From Ruminococcaceae bacterium UBA2719 (lineage in GTDB: Bacteria > Bacillota > Clostridia > Oscillospirales > Acutalibacteraceae), in NCBI GenBank assembly GCA_002353935.1, contig DEKP01000040.1, positions 39,940-47,496 on the forward strand: DNA of 7,557 nucleotides. The letters run 5' to 3'. Positions 1 to 5,982 of this stretch are shown one piece after another. Numbering within the stretch: the stretch's first letter is position 1; each line of letters begins with the position of its first letter. Below the pieces are notes generated by a model, which saw only the letters and a list, made by a program, of their open reading frames with translations, did no database searches and had not been told where the DNA came from. The translations under genes and the position numbers were made by a program.

Positions 1-1
1 A

Positions 2-77
2 GGGCCATTAGCTCAGCTGGGAGAGCGCCAGGTTCGCAATCTGGAGGTCAGGGGTTCGATCCCCCTATGGTCCACCA
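2..77 (+). tRNA. tRNA-Ala (anticodon CGC)
   Basis: The full cloverleaf can be folded by eye. The 7-bp acceptor stem pairs 2-8 with 67-73, the D stem pairs 11-14 with 23-26, the anticodon stem pairs 28-32 with 40-44, and the T stem pairs 50-54 with 62-66 around a TTCGATC loop. The anticodon loop 33-39 is TTCGCAA, giving anticodon CGC (35-37), which reads GCG. The third acceptor pair is G4:U71, the G3:U70 wobble that is the known alanine identity element, so the anticodon and the acceptor stem agree. The discriminator is A74 and CCA (75-77) is encoded. A terminator follows within 10 bases, so this is a single tRNA or the last of a cluster. It lies ~800 bp from the recombinase end of the element and is not obviously its attachment site. 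Confidence 0.97.
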
Positions 78-85
78 CGAATTTT

Positions 86-117
86 GGGAGTATCATCACG
101 ATACTCCCTCTTTTCTC
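86..117 (+). terminator. Intrinsic terminator of the tRNA-Ala transcript
   Basis: A perfect 9-bp stem, GGGAGTATC (86-94) with GATACTCCC (100-108), closes a 5-nt loop and is followed by TCTTTTCTC. It sits 9 bases after the tRNA CCA. It also argues against any hydrolase start inside or upstream of it. Confidence 0.88.
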
Positions 118-130
118 ATGGCGAGTTTTG

Positions 131-139
131 TGTTATACT
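131..139 (+). promoter_or_regulatory. Extended -10 promoter for the hydrolase gene
   Basis: TGTTATACT fits the extended -10 pattern TGnTATAAT with one mismatch. No good -35 is seen 16-18 bases upstream, which is usual for extended -10 promoters. Transcription would begin near 146, leaving a short leader before the ATG at 159. The site lies just after the tRNA terminator, consistent with an independent unit. Confidence 0.5.
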
Positions 140-158
140 TTTAGAAAGAAAAATCGGA

Positions 159-875
159 ATGTATGGGGATGTTGGTTTGAACGAAGTGAAAAGAATAGAC
201 ATCAATCACTATTTCATAGAAAAAGGAACCGGGGAACCGCTTATTCTGCTTCATGGAAACGGAGAGAATTGCGGCTACTTTCAGGGACAGATCGACGCGT
301 TCTCTAAGCTGTATCATGTATATGCATTGGACACACGAGGTCACGGCAAAACACCGAGAGGCGATAAGCCCTTTACTATACGCCAGTTTGCTGATGACCT
401 GCTTGGTTTCATGGATGAACACCAAATAGAAAAAGCACATTTGCTTGGGTTTTCGGATGGCGGAAATATCGCTATGATTTTTGCTATTCAGTTTCCGGAT
501 AGAGTCAATCGATTGATTCTGAATGGCGCCAATCTGAATCCGAAGGGGGTAAAACGCTCCACGCAGATTCCCATTGAAATAGGTTATAAGATTGCAAAGA
601 AATTTGCAGGAAAAAGTGATTCCGCAAGATTGAATGCCGAAACACTCGGTCTAATGGTAAACGATCCGAATGTGGAGCCGGAAGAACTTGCCAAAATAAA
701 AACAAAAACCCTGGTTATTGCCGGAACAAAAGATATGATAAAAGAAGAGCATACAAGGTTGATCGCTTCGAGCATTCCTGATTCCGTTCTTGTTTTTCTC
801 AACGGCGATCACTTTATTGCAAGCAAACACCCGGAAGAATTTAACCAAGCAATTCTTCAATTTTTGCGCAGTTAA
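159..875 (+). CDS. Alpha/beta fold hydrolase
   Basis: A soluble alpha/beta hydrolase of ~238 aa, a usual length for the single-domain family; no signal peptide or membrane segment is seen. From the ATG at 159, an HGNG oxyanion-hole motif lies at about residues 32-35. The nucleophile elbow GFSDGG has Ser at ~99, the acid is probably Asp ~192 in GTKDM, and the catalytic His is ~218 in GDHF. A DTRGHGKT segment follows the second strand, as in the esterase and haloperoxidase-like branch. The substrate cannot be told from sequence. A TTG at 84 is in frame but lies in the tRNA terminator and upstream of the extended -10 at 131-139, so I chose the ATG at 159, preceded by a weak purine-rich AGAAAG (144-149). 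TTG at 177 is an alternative. The gene appears to be host sequence flanking the element and is intact, ending at a natural position for the fold. Confidence 0.85.
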   Translation: MYGDVGLNEVKRIDINHYFIEKGTGEPLILLHGNGENCGYFQGQIDAFSKLYHVYALDTRGHGKTPRGDKPFTIRQFADDLLGFMDEHQIEKAHLLGFSDGGNIAMIFAIQFPDRVNRLILNGANLNPKGVKRSTQIPIEIGYKIAKKFAGKSDSARLNAETLGLMVNDPNVEPEELAKIKTKTLVIAGTKDMIKEEHTRLIASSIPDSVLVFLNGDHFIASKHPEEFNQAILQFLRS

Positions 876-897
876 ATTCTGATTTGTTGTTTTAGAG

Positions 898-945
898 TAT
901 AAAAAGTAAAAGTCCGCCTGTTCACAAATCTGCGTGAACAGGCGG
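898..945 (-). terminator. Terminator of the recombinase operon
   Basis: A perfect 12-bp inverted repeat, CCGCCTGTTCAC (914-925) with GTGAACAGGCGG (934-945), has an 8-nt loop. Read on the minus strand, the stem is followed by ACTTTTACTTTTTATA, a good U-rich tail, and it begins 7 bases past the recombinase stop. On the plus strand the following GTAAATTTTATG is poorer, so it may also stop hydrolase transcripts weakly. Confidence 0.8.
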
Positions 946-952
946 GTAAATT

Positions 953-2569
953 TTATGCTGTAATCGGAATATTCTCTGTTTCCTCCATACCGAGGAAAAA
1001 TTGGCGGATATTCATATTCAGCTCTACATTTAGTTCATAGTTGCGGTAAACGTCAACGCGTTTGACCATCGAATTTACTATCATCTTTTTTGCTTCAATG
1101 GTAGCACTGTCATAAAGGCTTGACCACGAAATGATTTCGTCATATTGGTCGTTCAAATCTTTAATGAGCGTTTTTGAGGATTCTACATCAAGTTCAGCCT
1201 TTTCACACTGCGCTTTCAATGATTCGGACTTCTTCTCGGAATCCTCGACAAGCCCTGCCAGCATAGACTGTGAAAAGGCGCTTTCGCCCTGAATCGACTT
1301 TACGACTTCCTCACGGAGCTTGTTCAACTTTTCAAGTTCTTTGGCGTATTCGGATTGCAGGCGTTTGGAATTTGCCTTTCTGACTGCCAGCTCCTCCTTG
1401 TAGCGTGAATTGATTATGGCGCTCTTGGGGACGCCCTTGATACGTTCAAAGATTTCTTTTACGACTTTCTCTACCATACTGTCAAGCTTGTGTTGTATAT
1501 ATGCGGACTGCCCGTCGCATTGAGTGGTTTTTCTTGTCTTGCCGTAGCAGACATAGCGAACTCGTGGCTTTTTGACCTTTGTGCCGTCGGCTTTGGTGTA
1601 ACACTTGTTCGCCGTTGATAAATGAAGCCGAGCGCCGCAGTGACCGCAGAACACATTACCCGACAGCAGCGCATTGCCTTTCATATTCAGCGGTACGCGC
1701 GGTGTGTTTTTCAGTACATCAGCACGCTGTCGCAATATCTCCTGCGCTCTGTCAAACTGCTCCTGCGAGATAATCTGCAATTCGGGGATAAACGGCGAGC
1801 GGCTGTCTCCGCTTCTGAGATAACCGGTATAAGTCGGGTTATGAAGCACGTTGCGTATGGTGTTGTACGACCAACGGTTTCCTGTAGGGTTGGCGTAACC
1901 GCCGTTGTTCAGAAAATTAGCAAGCCGCTGGATGCCTATACCTTCTTTGGTATATTTATCGAAAATCAGACGGACGATTGCAGCGTCTTCTTCATTGATT
2001 TTCAAATCATAAAGCTCGTGCTTGCGCTTGTTCAGTCTGCCGCTTTTGACAAGCTCGTAACCGAGCGCCGCGCTGCCGCCCTTATAGTGACCTTCCTCAA
2101 CCATCTGCCCGAGGCTTGTCCGGGTACGGATAGAGGTCTTTTCGCTCTCGCCGTCAGCCTGCCAAAATCGGATATAGTTCAGCAGCTTGTCGATGTGATT
2201 ATCAAATCGCTGTTCGCCCTCCTGCGTGCTCCAGACCTGAATACCGTTCTTGACAAACCATTCTACAACAAACGGCGTTTCGTCGGCGATACGCCCGATT
2301 CGGTCAAACATAAATACAAGCAGGATATCGAACTTGCCCTTGCGGGCAAGCTCTTTGATAGCCTGTATTTTGTCACGGTTTTCGGCACGGATCTTGTGGC
2401 CGGATACGCCGTCCTCCTGCTCTTCGTGAACGATCGTCCAGCCCATTTTGTCAGCAAAGCGGTGGCAGGCTTTGCGCTGCATCGGGATATCCGCTTCATT
2501 ATTGTTGTCGTAATCCACCTGCTTGTCCGTCGAAACACGGTACAAACAGCAAACTCTGTTTTTCTCCAT
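953..2569 (-). CDS. Large serine recombinase (site-specific integrase of the element)
   Basis: A 538-aa large serine recombinase of the TnpX/transposon integrase kind, which would cut and rejoin DNA at the element's att sites by a Ser-linked mechanism. The N-terminal resolvase domain (about 5-150) has YRVSTDKQ with nucleophile Ser13, and FMFDRIGR (87-93) supplies conserved Asp/Arg residues. A recombinase domain (about 165-285) contains ALGYE and a WSYNTIRNVLHNPTYTGY segment typical of this class. A zinc ribbon follows, with Cys308 and Cys311 (CGHC) and probably Cys341 and Cys351. A long charged region (~388-475) is very likely coiled coil, used for synapsis control. The length is full. The start is an ATG with AAGGAGG (2577-2583) at 7 nt, and it overlaps the stop of the upstream 67-aa gene as TAATG, implying coupling. 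Being last in the operon at the element edge is the usual place, and the att site should lie between this gene and the hydrolase. Confidence 0.95.
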   Translation of the reverse strand: MEKNRVCCLYRVSTDKQVDYDNNNEADIPMQRKACHRFADKMGWTIVHEEQEDGVSGHKIRAENRDKIQAIKELARKGKFDILLVFMFDRIGRIADETPFVVEWFVKNGIQVWSTQEGEQRFDNHIDKLLNYIRFWQADGESEKTSIRTRTSLGQMVEEGHYKGGSAALGYELVKSGRLNKRKHELYDLKINEEDAAIVRLIFDKYTKEGIGIQRLANFLNNGGYANPTGNRWSYNTIRNVLHNPTYTGYLRSGDSRSPFIPELQIISQEQFDRAQEILRQRADVLKNTPRVPLNMKGNALLSGNVFCGHCGARLHLSTANKCYTKADGTKVKKPRVRYVCYGKTRKTTQCDGQSAYIQHKLDSMVEKVVKEIFERIKGVPKSAIINSRYKEELAVRKANSKRLQSEYAKELEKLNKLREEVVKSIQGESAFSQSMLAGLVEDSEKKSESLKAQCEKAELDVESSKTLIKDLNDQYDEIISWSSLYDSATIEAKKMIVNSMVKRVDVYRNYELNVELNMNIRQFFLGMEETENIPITA

Positions 2570-2772
2570 TACGATGCCTCCTTATTTGATACCATCATTT
2601 TATCAACAGATTGATTGCTCCGACAAATGTACGAGGTATCTGCGCAGGTGAGCAAAATATCCCTAATATTCCCGAACAAGTCGGTATTGGTATCTTCGGA
2701 AAAAGAGATAACGACGCGGTGCCCGTCAATAAGACGGTACTGCTTGGTGTGGTCATTCATATCGGTTTTCAA
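2569..2772 (-). CDS. Small protein preceding the recombinase, possibly TnpW-like
   Basis: A 67-aa soluble protein with no membrane segment. The core pattern YRLIDGHRVVISFSE (about 12-26) followed by LFGNIRDILL (about 32-41) resembles the beta-hairpin-plus-helix layout of the short TnpW-type proteins of Tn4451-like elements; this is a resemblance recalled, not tested. The start is TTG at 2772, chosen because AGAGGTGA (2778-2785) lies 5 nt upstream; an in-frame ATG four codons later has no such site. The parB stop is inside that ribosome binding site, and the gene's own stop overlaps the recombinase ATG (TAATG), so it is sandwiched and coupled in one mRNA. Its position suggests a recombinase partner or directionality factor, but nothing in the sequence proves that. 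The function of the TnpW family is not known to me. Confidence 0.7.
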   Translation of the reverse strand: MKTDMNDHTKQYRLIDGHRVVISFSEDTNTDLFGNIRDILLTCADTSYICRSNQSVDKMMVSNKEAS

Positions 2773-2777
2773 TTATA

Positions 2778-2785
2778 TCACCTCT
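2778..2785 (-). promoter_or_regulatory. Ribosome binding site that decides the TTG start of the 67-aa gene
   Basis: On the minus strand AGAGGTGA ends 5 nt before the TTG at 2772-2770. The TGA in it is the parB stop codon, so ribosomes finishing parB sit on this site, favouring re-initiation. Confidence 0.6.
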
Positions 2786-3626
2786 CCCTGTCACGCTGGC
2801 GGCGCAGATATTTGTTGTAATGCTCGACCGCCTTGACAATAAAATCTTCGGCTTGTTTGTCTGTGCCGTTCTTCGGTAGAAAGGCTCTCACACGCTCGAC
2901 AGGGATTTTCAGCATTTCACGCTGATTTGGCTTCTCTGTTGCCATCAGCTTGTCAACATACTGCATTGTAAGTGTGCCGTTGTGCATTTCCTTGTGCATA
3001 TGAAATGCCTGCGAATAGGATGGCGTGCAGTCGTCACGCTCGATAATATCTAACAGATAATACTGCATATTAACGCTGAGGTAGGACAGTTCCACGCCTA
3101 CGGAAAAAGCGATTTTACCCTCGTCCATCAATTCAAGCAACTCCGGAATAAGATTTGTTAAACGAATATAGCGCTGAATTTGATTGCGACTTTCTCCGGC
3201 TTCAATCGCTATGATTTTGTCCGTTCGTAACTTTGTCCCAACTTGGGACGAAGTTAAGTCGGTGCGCTTGCCCTGACGTTTCAGAGCGTCATATTTCAGT
3301 TTATAGGCGAACGCCTTTTCTGACGGCAGAAGATGCTCCCTGTGAAGGTTGCTGTCCACCACCATAATCGCCGCTTCGTCACGGCTGACGGGACGAATAA
3401 AGGCAGGTACTTCTGCAAGTCCTGCCTTCTGTGCCGCACGGAAGCGGCGGTGTCCGGATATGATTTCATACTCGTCGGTTGTGTTTTCCAACGGTCGAAC
3501 GATCAGCGGCGTCATAATGCCCTGCTGCTGAACGCTCTCGATTAAGCTATTCATTTCTTCGTTGTCGAGCACCTGATACGGGTGGTCTCTGAATTCGTGT
3601 AGTTTGTTGATTGATATATTGGTCAT
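2778..3626 (-). CDS. ParB/RepB/Spo0J-family DNA-binding protein
   Basis: A 282-aa ParB-family protein. The N-terminal ParB/sulfiredoxin-like domain (about 3-98) has ISGHRRFRA (56-64, the nucleotide-binding GHRR box) and NLHREHLLPSEKAFAY (93-108). A helix-turn-helix domain follows (about 135-175, with GESRNQIQRYIRLT), and the C-terminal third is basic and ends in a lysine/arginine-rich tail. ParB proteins bind a centromere-like site, and many act as CTP-dependent clamps; here no ParA partner is seen in the window, so it may serve as a regulator or an accessory factor for transfer or maintenance. The ATG overlaps the relaxase stop as ATGA (3623-3626) and has AAAGGAG (3636-3642) at 9 nt. An almost perfect palindrome lies inside its own coding sequence (3229-3255). 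Confidence 0.9.
   Translation of the reverse strand: MTNISINKLHEFRDHPYQVLDNEEMNSLIESVQQQGIMTPLIVRPLENTTDEYEIISGHRRFRAAQKAGLAEVPAFIRPVSRDEAAIMVVDSNLHREHLLPSEKAFAYKLKYDALKRQGKRTDLTSSQVGTKLRTDKIIAIEAGESRNQIQRYIRLTNLIPELLELMDEGKIAFSVGVELSYLSVNMQYYLLDIIERDDCTPSYSQAFHMHKEMHNGTLTMQYVDKLMATEKPNQREMLKIPVERVRAFLPKNGTDKQAEDFIVKAVEHYNKYLRRQRDRER
3229..3255. repeat. Near-perfect inverted repeat inside parB
   Basis: AACTTTGTCCCA (3229-3240) and TGGGACGAAGTT (3244-3255) are inverted copies with one mismatch around a 3-nt centre. On the minus strand it encodes the parB residues TSSQVGTK (about 125-132), in the linker between the N-terminal domain and the helix-turn-helix. It could be a protein-binding site or an mRNA hairpin, or simply follow from the peptide sequence. 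Confidence 0.6.
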
Positions 3627-5017
3627 CGTTCATAACTCCTTTGTTTTGATTTATTTTGGTGATAATATTTGTACTTGTATCTGCCTTGCTCCAACTGCTT
3701 TTCCTGTTCGATCAAAGCACGGAGTCGAGGCACTTTGTTTTCAATGCGCCCGCAGATTATGAGCTGCTTGCGCAAGGGTGTTAGCTTCTTTGTGATTTCT
3801 TTGCATTGTTCTTTTAGAGAATAATCTTCTTCGGGTGTTTTCGCTCTGCGTATTCGGTTACGGATATGCTGCCGCTCGGTTTCATAGGCTTTGATTTGCT
3901 CGGAGATTTCCTTTCGGCAAGATACAAAATCCTCTGCGCACTCCACGTTGTGGTCACGGAGGAAATGGTATTCTTCCAGCGTTCGGTCGAGATTCTGTAT
4001 TTCCAATCTCAACTCCGGAGAAACAGGACGATAATCTCGCTTTTGCACGTTGTTGCCCGTGATGAGCTTGGCGATCGTGATAATCAGGTCGAACAGCGCC
4101 GTGATAACATCGGGCTCTGTTCTTTTCTCAAAATCTCTGATTCTCACTATCAGCGGTTGGCGCTGATAATAAGATTTCGGCGTATAGAAATCCACAAAGT
4201 ATTTATCCTCACGCTGAGATTGCAGCCGCCTGAGTATCGCTTCTCTGGAATAGTCCTTGCCAAGACTGCTTAACCTGACAGGTTTCAGCCAGTCGGGAGC
4301 GATCACGGAAGGATGTTGATATTTAAAAGTCCGCACAAACTGATAGCCGAGCGACCGTAGATATAATTCAAAATCAAATGGCTTGATCGTACAGGCTAAG
4401 GCTTCATCAACATCGTGCCGCAGCATATCCTTGTGTGGTATTCGCCCACTTTTGCGTACCCAATACGCCTTGTCTCCGCCGTAGAACAGAGCGTTTTCAA
4501 TCACGGATTTTCCATATTCACGGCAAACCTCGTCGGAAATCTCACGCAGCTTGAAATGGTCGGAAATATGGTTTTCAAACTTCCGTCCGGTGCGGAAGGA
4601 AACGCTATTTACGACGATATGATTGTGTAGGTTTGCCGTATTTAGATGCGTCGTCACGACAATCTCATAATCATCGCCCCACATACGACGTGCGGTTTCA
4701 ATGCCAATACGGTGCGCTTCTTCGGGTGTGACTTCTCCAGCCTGAAAGCTTTGGTAACCGTGATACGCAACATTGCCGCCGAGCTTGCCGTAACGTCGCT
4801 TGGTGGTCATCATCTGCTCATAGACTCGCTTCTTCGTACAGTTGATTCCGCTGACATACATTGTTTGATCTGTCTTGTCGCTGTTCTCAACGTAATTGAG
4901 GGTGGCGGCTAAATCGTCATCAAGGAATCTTCTGTCTGTTGTCTTATCGGGATTCTGAGCGTAGTTGATAACATCCATTAACCGTCCTTTGACGGGCCAG
5001 AAGCCTGTGGTTGCCAC
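3623..5017 (-). CDS. Relaxase / mobilization nuclease (MobP, VirD2-like family)
   Basis: A 464-aa relaxase that would nick oriT, stay bound to the 5' end through a tyrosine, and pilot the strand into the recipient. The metal-binding HxH signature is clear in THLNTANLHNHIVVNSV, with His124, His131 and His133, and HGYQSF (86-91) is the preceding conserved strand. Tyr19 in INYAQNPDKT is the likely catalytic tyrosine, by analogy with related Firmicute relaxases; this is inference. The relaxase domain covers roughly residues 1-240. The C-terminal region (~330-464) is highly charged and helical, probably coiled coil. The start is GTG at 5017, supported by AAGGAG (5026-5031) at 8 nt, and it overlaps mobC by 40 nt in another frame. 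No coupling protein or secretion genes are in the window, so the element is at least mobilizable and could be conjugative if those genes lie to the right. Confidence 0.93.
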   Translation of the reverse strand: MATTGFWPVKGRLMDVINYAQNPDKTTDRRFLDDDLAATLNYVENSDKTDQTMYVSGINCTKKRVYEQMMTTKRRYGKLGGNVAYHGYQSFQAGEVTPEEAHRIGIETARRMWGDDYEIVVTTHLNTANLHNHIVVNSVSFRTGRKFENHISDHFKLREISDEVCREYGKSVIENALFYGGDKAYWVRKSGRIPHKDMLRHDVDEALACTIKPFDFELYLRSLGYQFVRTFKYQHPSVIAPDWLKPVRLSSLGKDYSREAILRRLQSQREDKYFVDFYTPKSYYQRQPLIVRIRDFEKRTEPDVITALFDLIITIAKLITGNNVQKRDYRPVSPELRLEIQNLDRTLEEYHFLRDHNVECAEDFVSCRKEISEQIKAYETERQHIRNRIRRAKTPEEDYSLKEQCKEITKKLTPLRKQLIICGRIENKVPRLRALIEQEKQLEQGRYKYKYYHQNKSKQRSYER

Positions 5018-5334
5018 GTCATCATCTCCTTGCGAATCTGTGCCGTTGTGGATTTCTCCGGCAGAAGTAGGCGCTGTCGAATTTCGTCTACGACTTCAAG
5101 AAGCTTTCGTTCGGTTTCAGGTGATACCTTATCGGCAACCTCGTCACACAAGCGGCAGAGCGTTTGGTAGAAATCAAAAAAGACATCAGGCAGCACCGTC
5201 CTCGGCGCATAGCCCAATGTCCTTTGTCTGATATATTCGGATTGAGATAAGCCGCAGCTCTCGGCGAGCCGGGCTATCTTGTCTTTCTCGGACTGCGTAA
5301 CACGCAGCTCGATTCTTGCTTTTTTATCGTTCAA
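4978..5334 (-). CDS. MobC-like relaxosome accessory protein
   Basis: A 118-aa protein of the plasmid mobilization MobC type. The N-terminal ~45 residues, with IELRVTQSEKDKIARLAE (8-25) and GLSQSEYIRQRTLG (28-41), read as a ribbon-helix-helix: a short strand followed by two helices. The rest is helical and charged. Such proteins bind oriT next to the nick and load or help the relaxase. Position agrees: the gene is directly downstream of the candidate oriT and its 3' end overlaps the relaxase by 40 nt. The start is TTG at 5334, with AGAAGG (5342-5347) 7 nt upstream; no ATG lies nearby in frame. It may also repress its own promoter, as ribbon-helix-helix proteins often do. Confidence 0.87.
   Translation of the reverse strand: MNDKKARIELRVTQSEKDKIARLAESCGLSQSEYIRQRTLGYAPRTVLPDVFFDFYQTLCRLCDEVADKVSPETERKLLEVVDEIRQRLLLPEKSTTAQIRKEMMTWQPQASGPSKDG
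5026..5031 (-). promoter_or_regulatory. Ribosome binding site that decides the relaxase GTG start
   Basis: AAGGAG on the minus strand, inside the mobC coding sequence, is 8 nt from the GTG at 5017. Two ATG triplets between them are in the mobC frame, not the relaxase frame, which leaves GTG as the start. Confidence 0.7.
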
Positions 5335-5341
5335 TAATATA

Positions 5342-5347
5342 CCTTCT
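5342..5347 (-). promoter_or_regulatory. Ribosome binding site that decides the mobC TTG start
   Basis: AGAAGG on the minus strand is 7 nt before the TTG at 5334. The mobC product then begins directly before the ribbon-helix-helix strand, as expected for the family. Confidence 0.55.
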
Positions 5348-5358
5348 TTCTTCGGGTG

Positions 5359-5510
5359 TTAGGGCGTCCCTAAAGATTTACAGCAGCTTTGGGCTGTTGT
5401 ATTTGGAATTTGCCGTACAAATTCCCTGCTTGCTACAGTATAAGACACAGCTGCGGAGTGGAATTTTTACCGTTCTGCTGTGCCTTATACTTTGTATATC
5501 GCTGTCTTAA
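5359..5510. other. Candidate origin of transfer (oriT): successive inverted repeats
   Basis: Four inverted repeats follow each other upstream of mobC. (1) TTAGGG 5359-5364 with CCCTAA 5368-5373. (2) CAGCAGC 5381-5387 with a GCTGTTG partner at 5393-5399, one wobble. (3) GGAATTTG 5405-5412 with CAAATTCC 5418-5425, perfect 8 bp. (4) 15-base arms 5437-5451 and 5477-5491 (GTATAAGACACAGC against GCTGTGCCTTATAC) with one mismatch and a 25-nt loop. The right arm of (4) can also fold locally as TATAC-TTT-GTATA (5486-5498), and a shortened copy, GCTGTCTTA, recurs at 5501-5509. Arrays of inverted repeats next to mobC/relaxase genes are typical of oriT. CCTGCTTGCTA directly after repeat (3) is a possible nick region, a guess by position only. 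No coding sequence is supported here. Confidence 0.55.
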
Positions 5511-5534
5511 TAATCTCAAATATCTCGGTGACAA
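5507..5534 (-). promoter_or_regulatory. Possible promoter of the mobC-relaxase-parB-recombinase operon
   Basis: On the minus strand TTGTCA (5529-5534, one mismatch to TTGACA) is 16 nt from TATTAA (5507-5512, a weak -10). The -35 lies within a GACA/TGTC repeat, so a protein bound to the repeats would cover it. A second -35-like TTGACC is at 5541-5546. Confidence 0.3.
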
Positions 5535-5650
5535 AAGTGCGGTCAACCTTTCGACAAATGTCGCCGGAAATATCGGGATTTGTACCGTATAATAAAAGCG
5601 GTGACATTTTGCCTGAATATTGGCAAACTTGTGACAGCAAAAGTGTCGCC
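5526..5650. repeat. Cluster of GACA/TGTC repeats (candidate centromere or operator)
   Basis: Four related units lie between the parR stop and the oriT candidate. They are CGGTGACAAAAGTGC (5526-5540), CGACAAATGTCGCC (5552-5565, a palindrome around AA), CGGTGACATTTTGCC (5599-5613) and GTGACAGCAAAAGTGTCGCC (5631-5650). They share GACA or TGTC half-sites separated by A/T-rich centres. A further inverted repeat, TTTGCC/GGCAAA (5608-5613 and 5622-5627), lies within. ParR proteins bind arrays of short repeats, usually upstream of parM rather than downstream of parR; MobC or a repressor could bind instead. The last unit touches the parR stop codon. Confidence 0.5.
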
Positions 5651-5982
5651 TAAAAGCTATCGAGAAATTCAAGCATATTTTCTTCAGCGGCACTGTCTTT
5701 TTTCTCCGAAACAGGAACAGCCTGCTGCGGTTGTGCAACAGGCTGAGTAAGTGTAAGCAGATTCAGTAAAGGTGTGAGTGCTTTCAGGCTATCCTCGATA
5801 GTAGCGGTAACTCGATCAAGAAAATTATTCTCCGTCTTTCTTTCCTCAATCAAATCAAGGTATTCGTTGATAGAGCGTATCGCTTCCTTGCTGATGGAAC
5901 GCTCGGAATTCTGAAGGTAATCATATACCCGTCTCTCCGCTTCAACATCCAAGTTGAGGCGGAGCTTTAAGTTCTTAATCAT
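5650..5982 (-). CDS. ParR-like centromere-binding adaptor protein
   Basis: A 110-aa protein whose place after a ParM-like gene, size and layout fit ParR. The N-terminal ~45 residues (LKLRLNLDVEAERRVYDYL then SKEAIRSINEYLDL) look like a ribbon-helix-helix DNA-binding fold. A helical middle follows, then a Pro/Gln-rich linker (about 79-91) and an acidic, hydrophobic end, MLEFLDSF. In ParR proteins the C-terminal region contacts the ParM filament, so this tail is a reasonable candidate. The ATG overlaps the parM stop as ATGA (5979-5982), implying coupled translation; its own ribosome binding site is poor (GGCGG near 5990). Together with ParM and the repeats at 5526-5650 it would form a type II (actin) partition system. 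The family call is mainly from context; sequence alone gives moderate support. Confidence 0.72.
   Translation of the reverse strand: MIKNLKLRLNLDVEAERRVYDYLQNSERSISKEAIRSINEYLDLIEERKTENNFLDRVTATIEDSLKALTPLLNLLTLTQPVAQPQQAVPVSEKKDSAAEENMLEFLDSF

Noticed and set aside
2..77. tRNA-Ala as the integration site of the element
   Set aside because: An intact hydrolase gene with its own promoter separates it from the recombinase end. Large serine recombinases seldom use tRNA genes, and no repeat of the tRNA 3' end is seen elsewhere in the window.
84..158. In-frame N-terminal extension of the hydrolase from TTG at 84
   Set aside because: It starts inside the tRNA terminator and before the extended -10 promoter, and the extra residues do not resemble the family's N-terminus.
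1622..2614. A 330-codon open frame on the plus strand opposite the recombinase gene
   Set aside because: It is the antisense shadow of a clear serine recombinase. The product shows no family motif, and no ribosome binding site or promoter supports it.
2569..3626. ParB and the 67-aa protein as a toxin-antitoxin pair
   Set aside because: The larger protein is a clear ParB family member, and the small one has no toxin or antitoxin motif; the context is an integrase operon.
5316..5592. Short plus-strand frames in the 5335-5649 intergenic region
   Set aside because: They run through the inverted repeats and repeat array, lack good ribosome binding sites, and give low-complexity products without motifs.
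5526..5650. CRISPR array
   Set aside because: The repeats are short, unequal and irregularly spaced, with no unique spacers of constant length and no cas genes.
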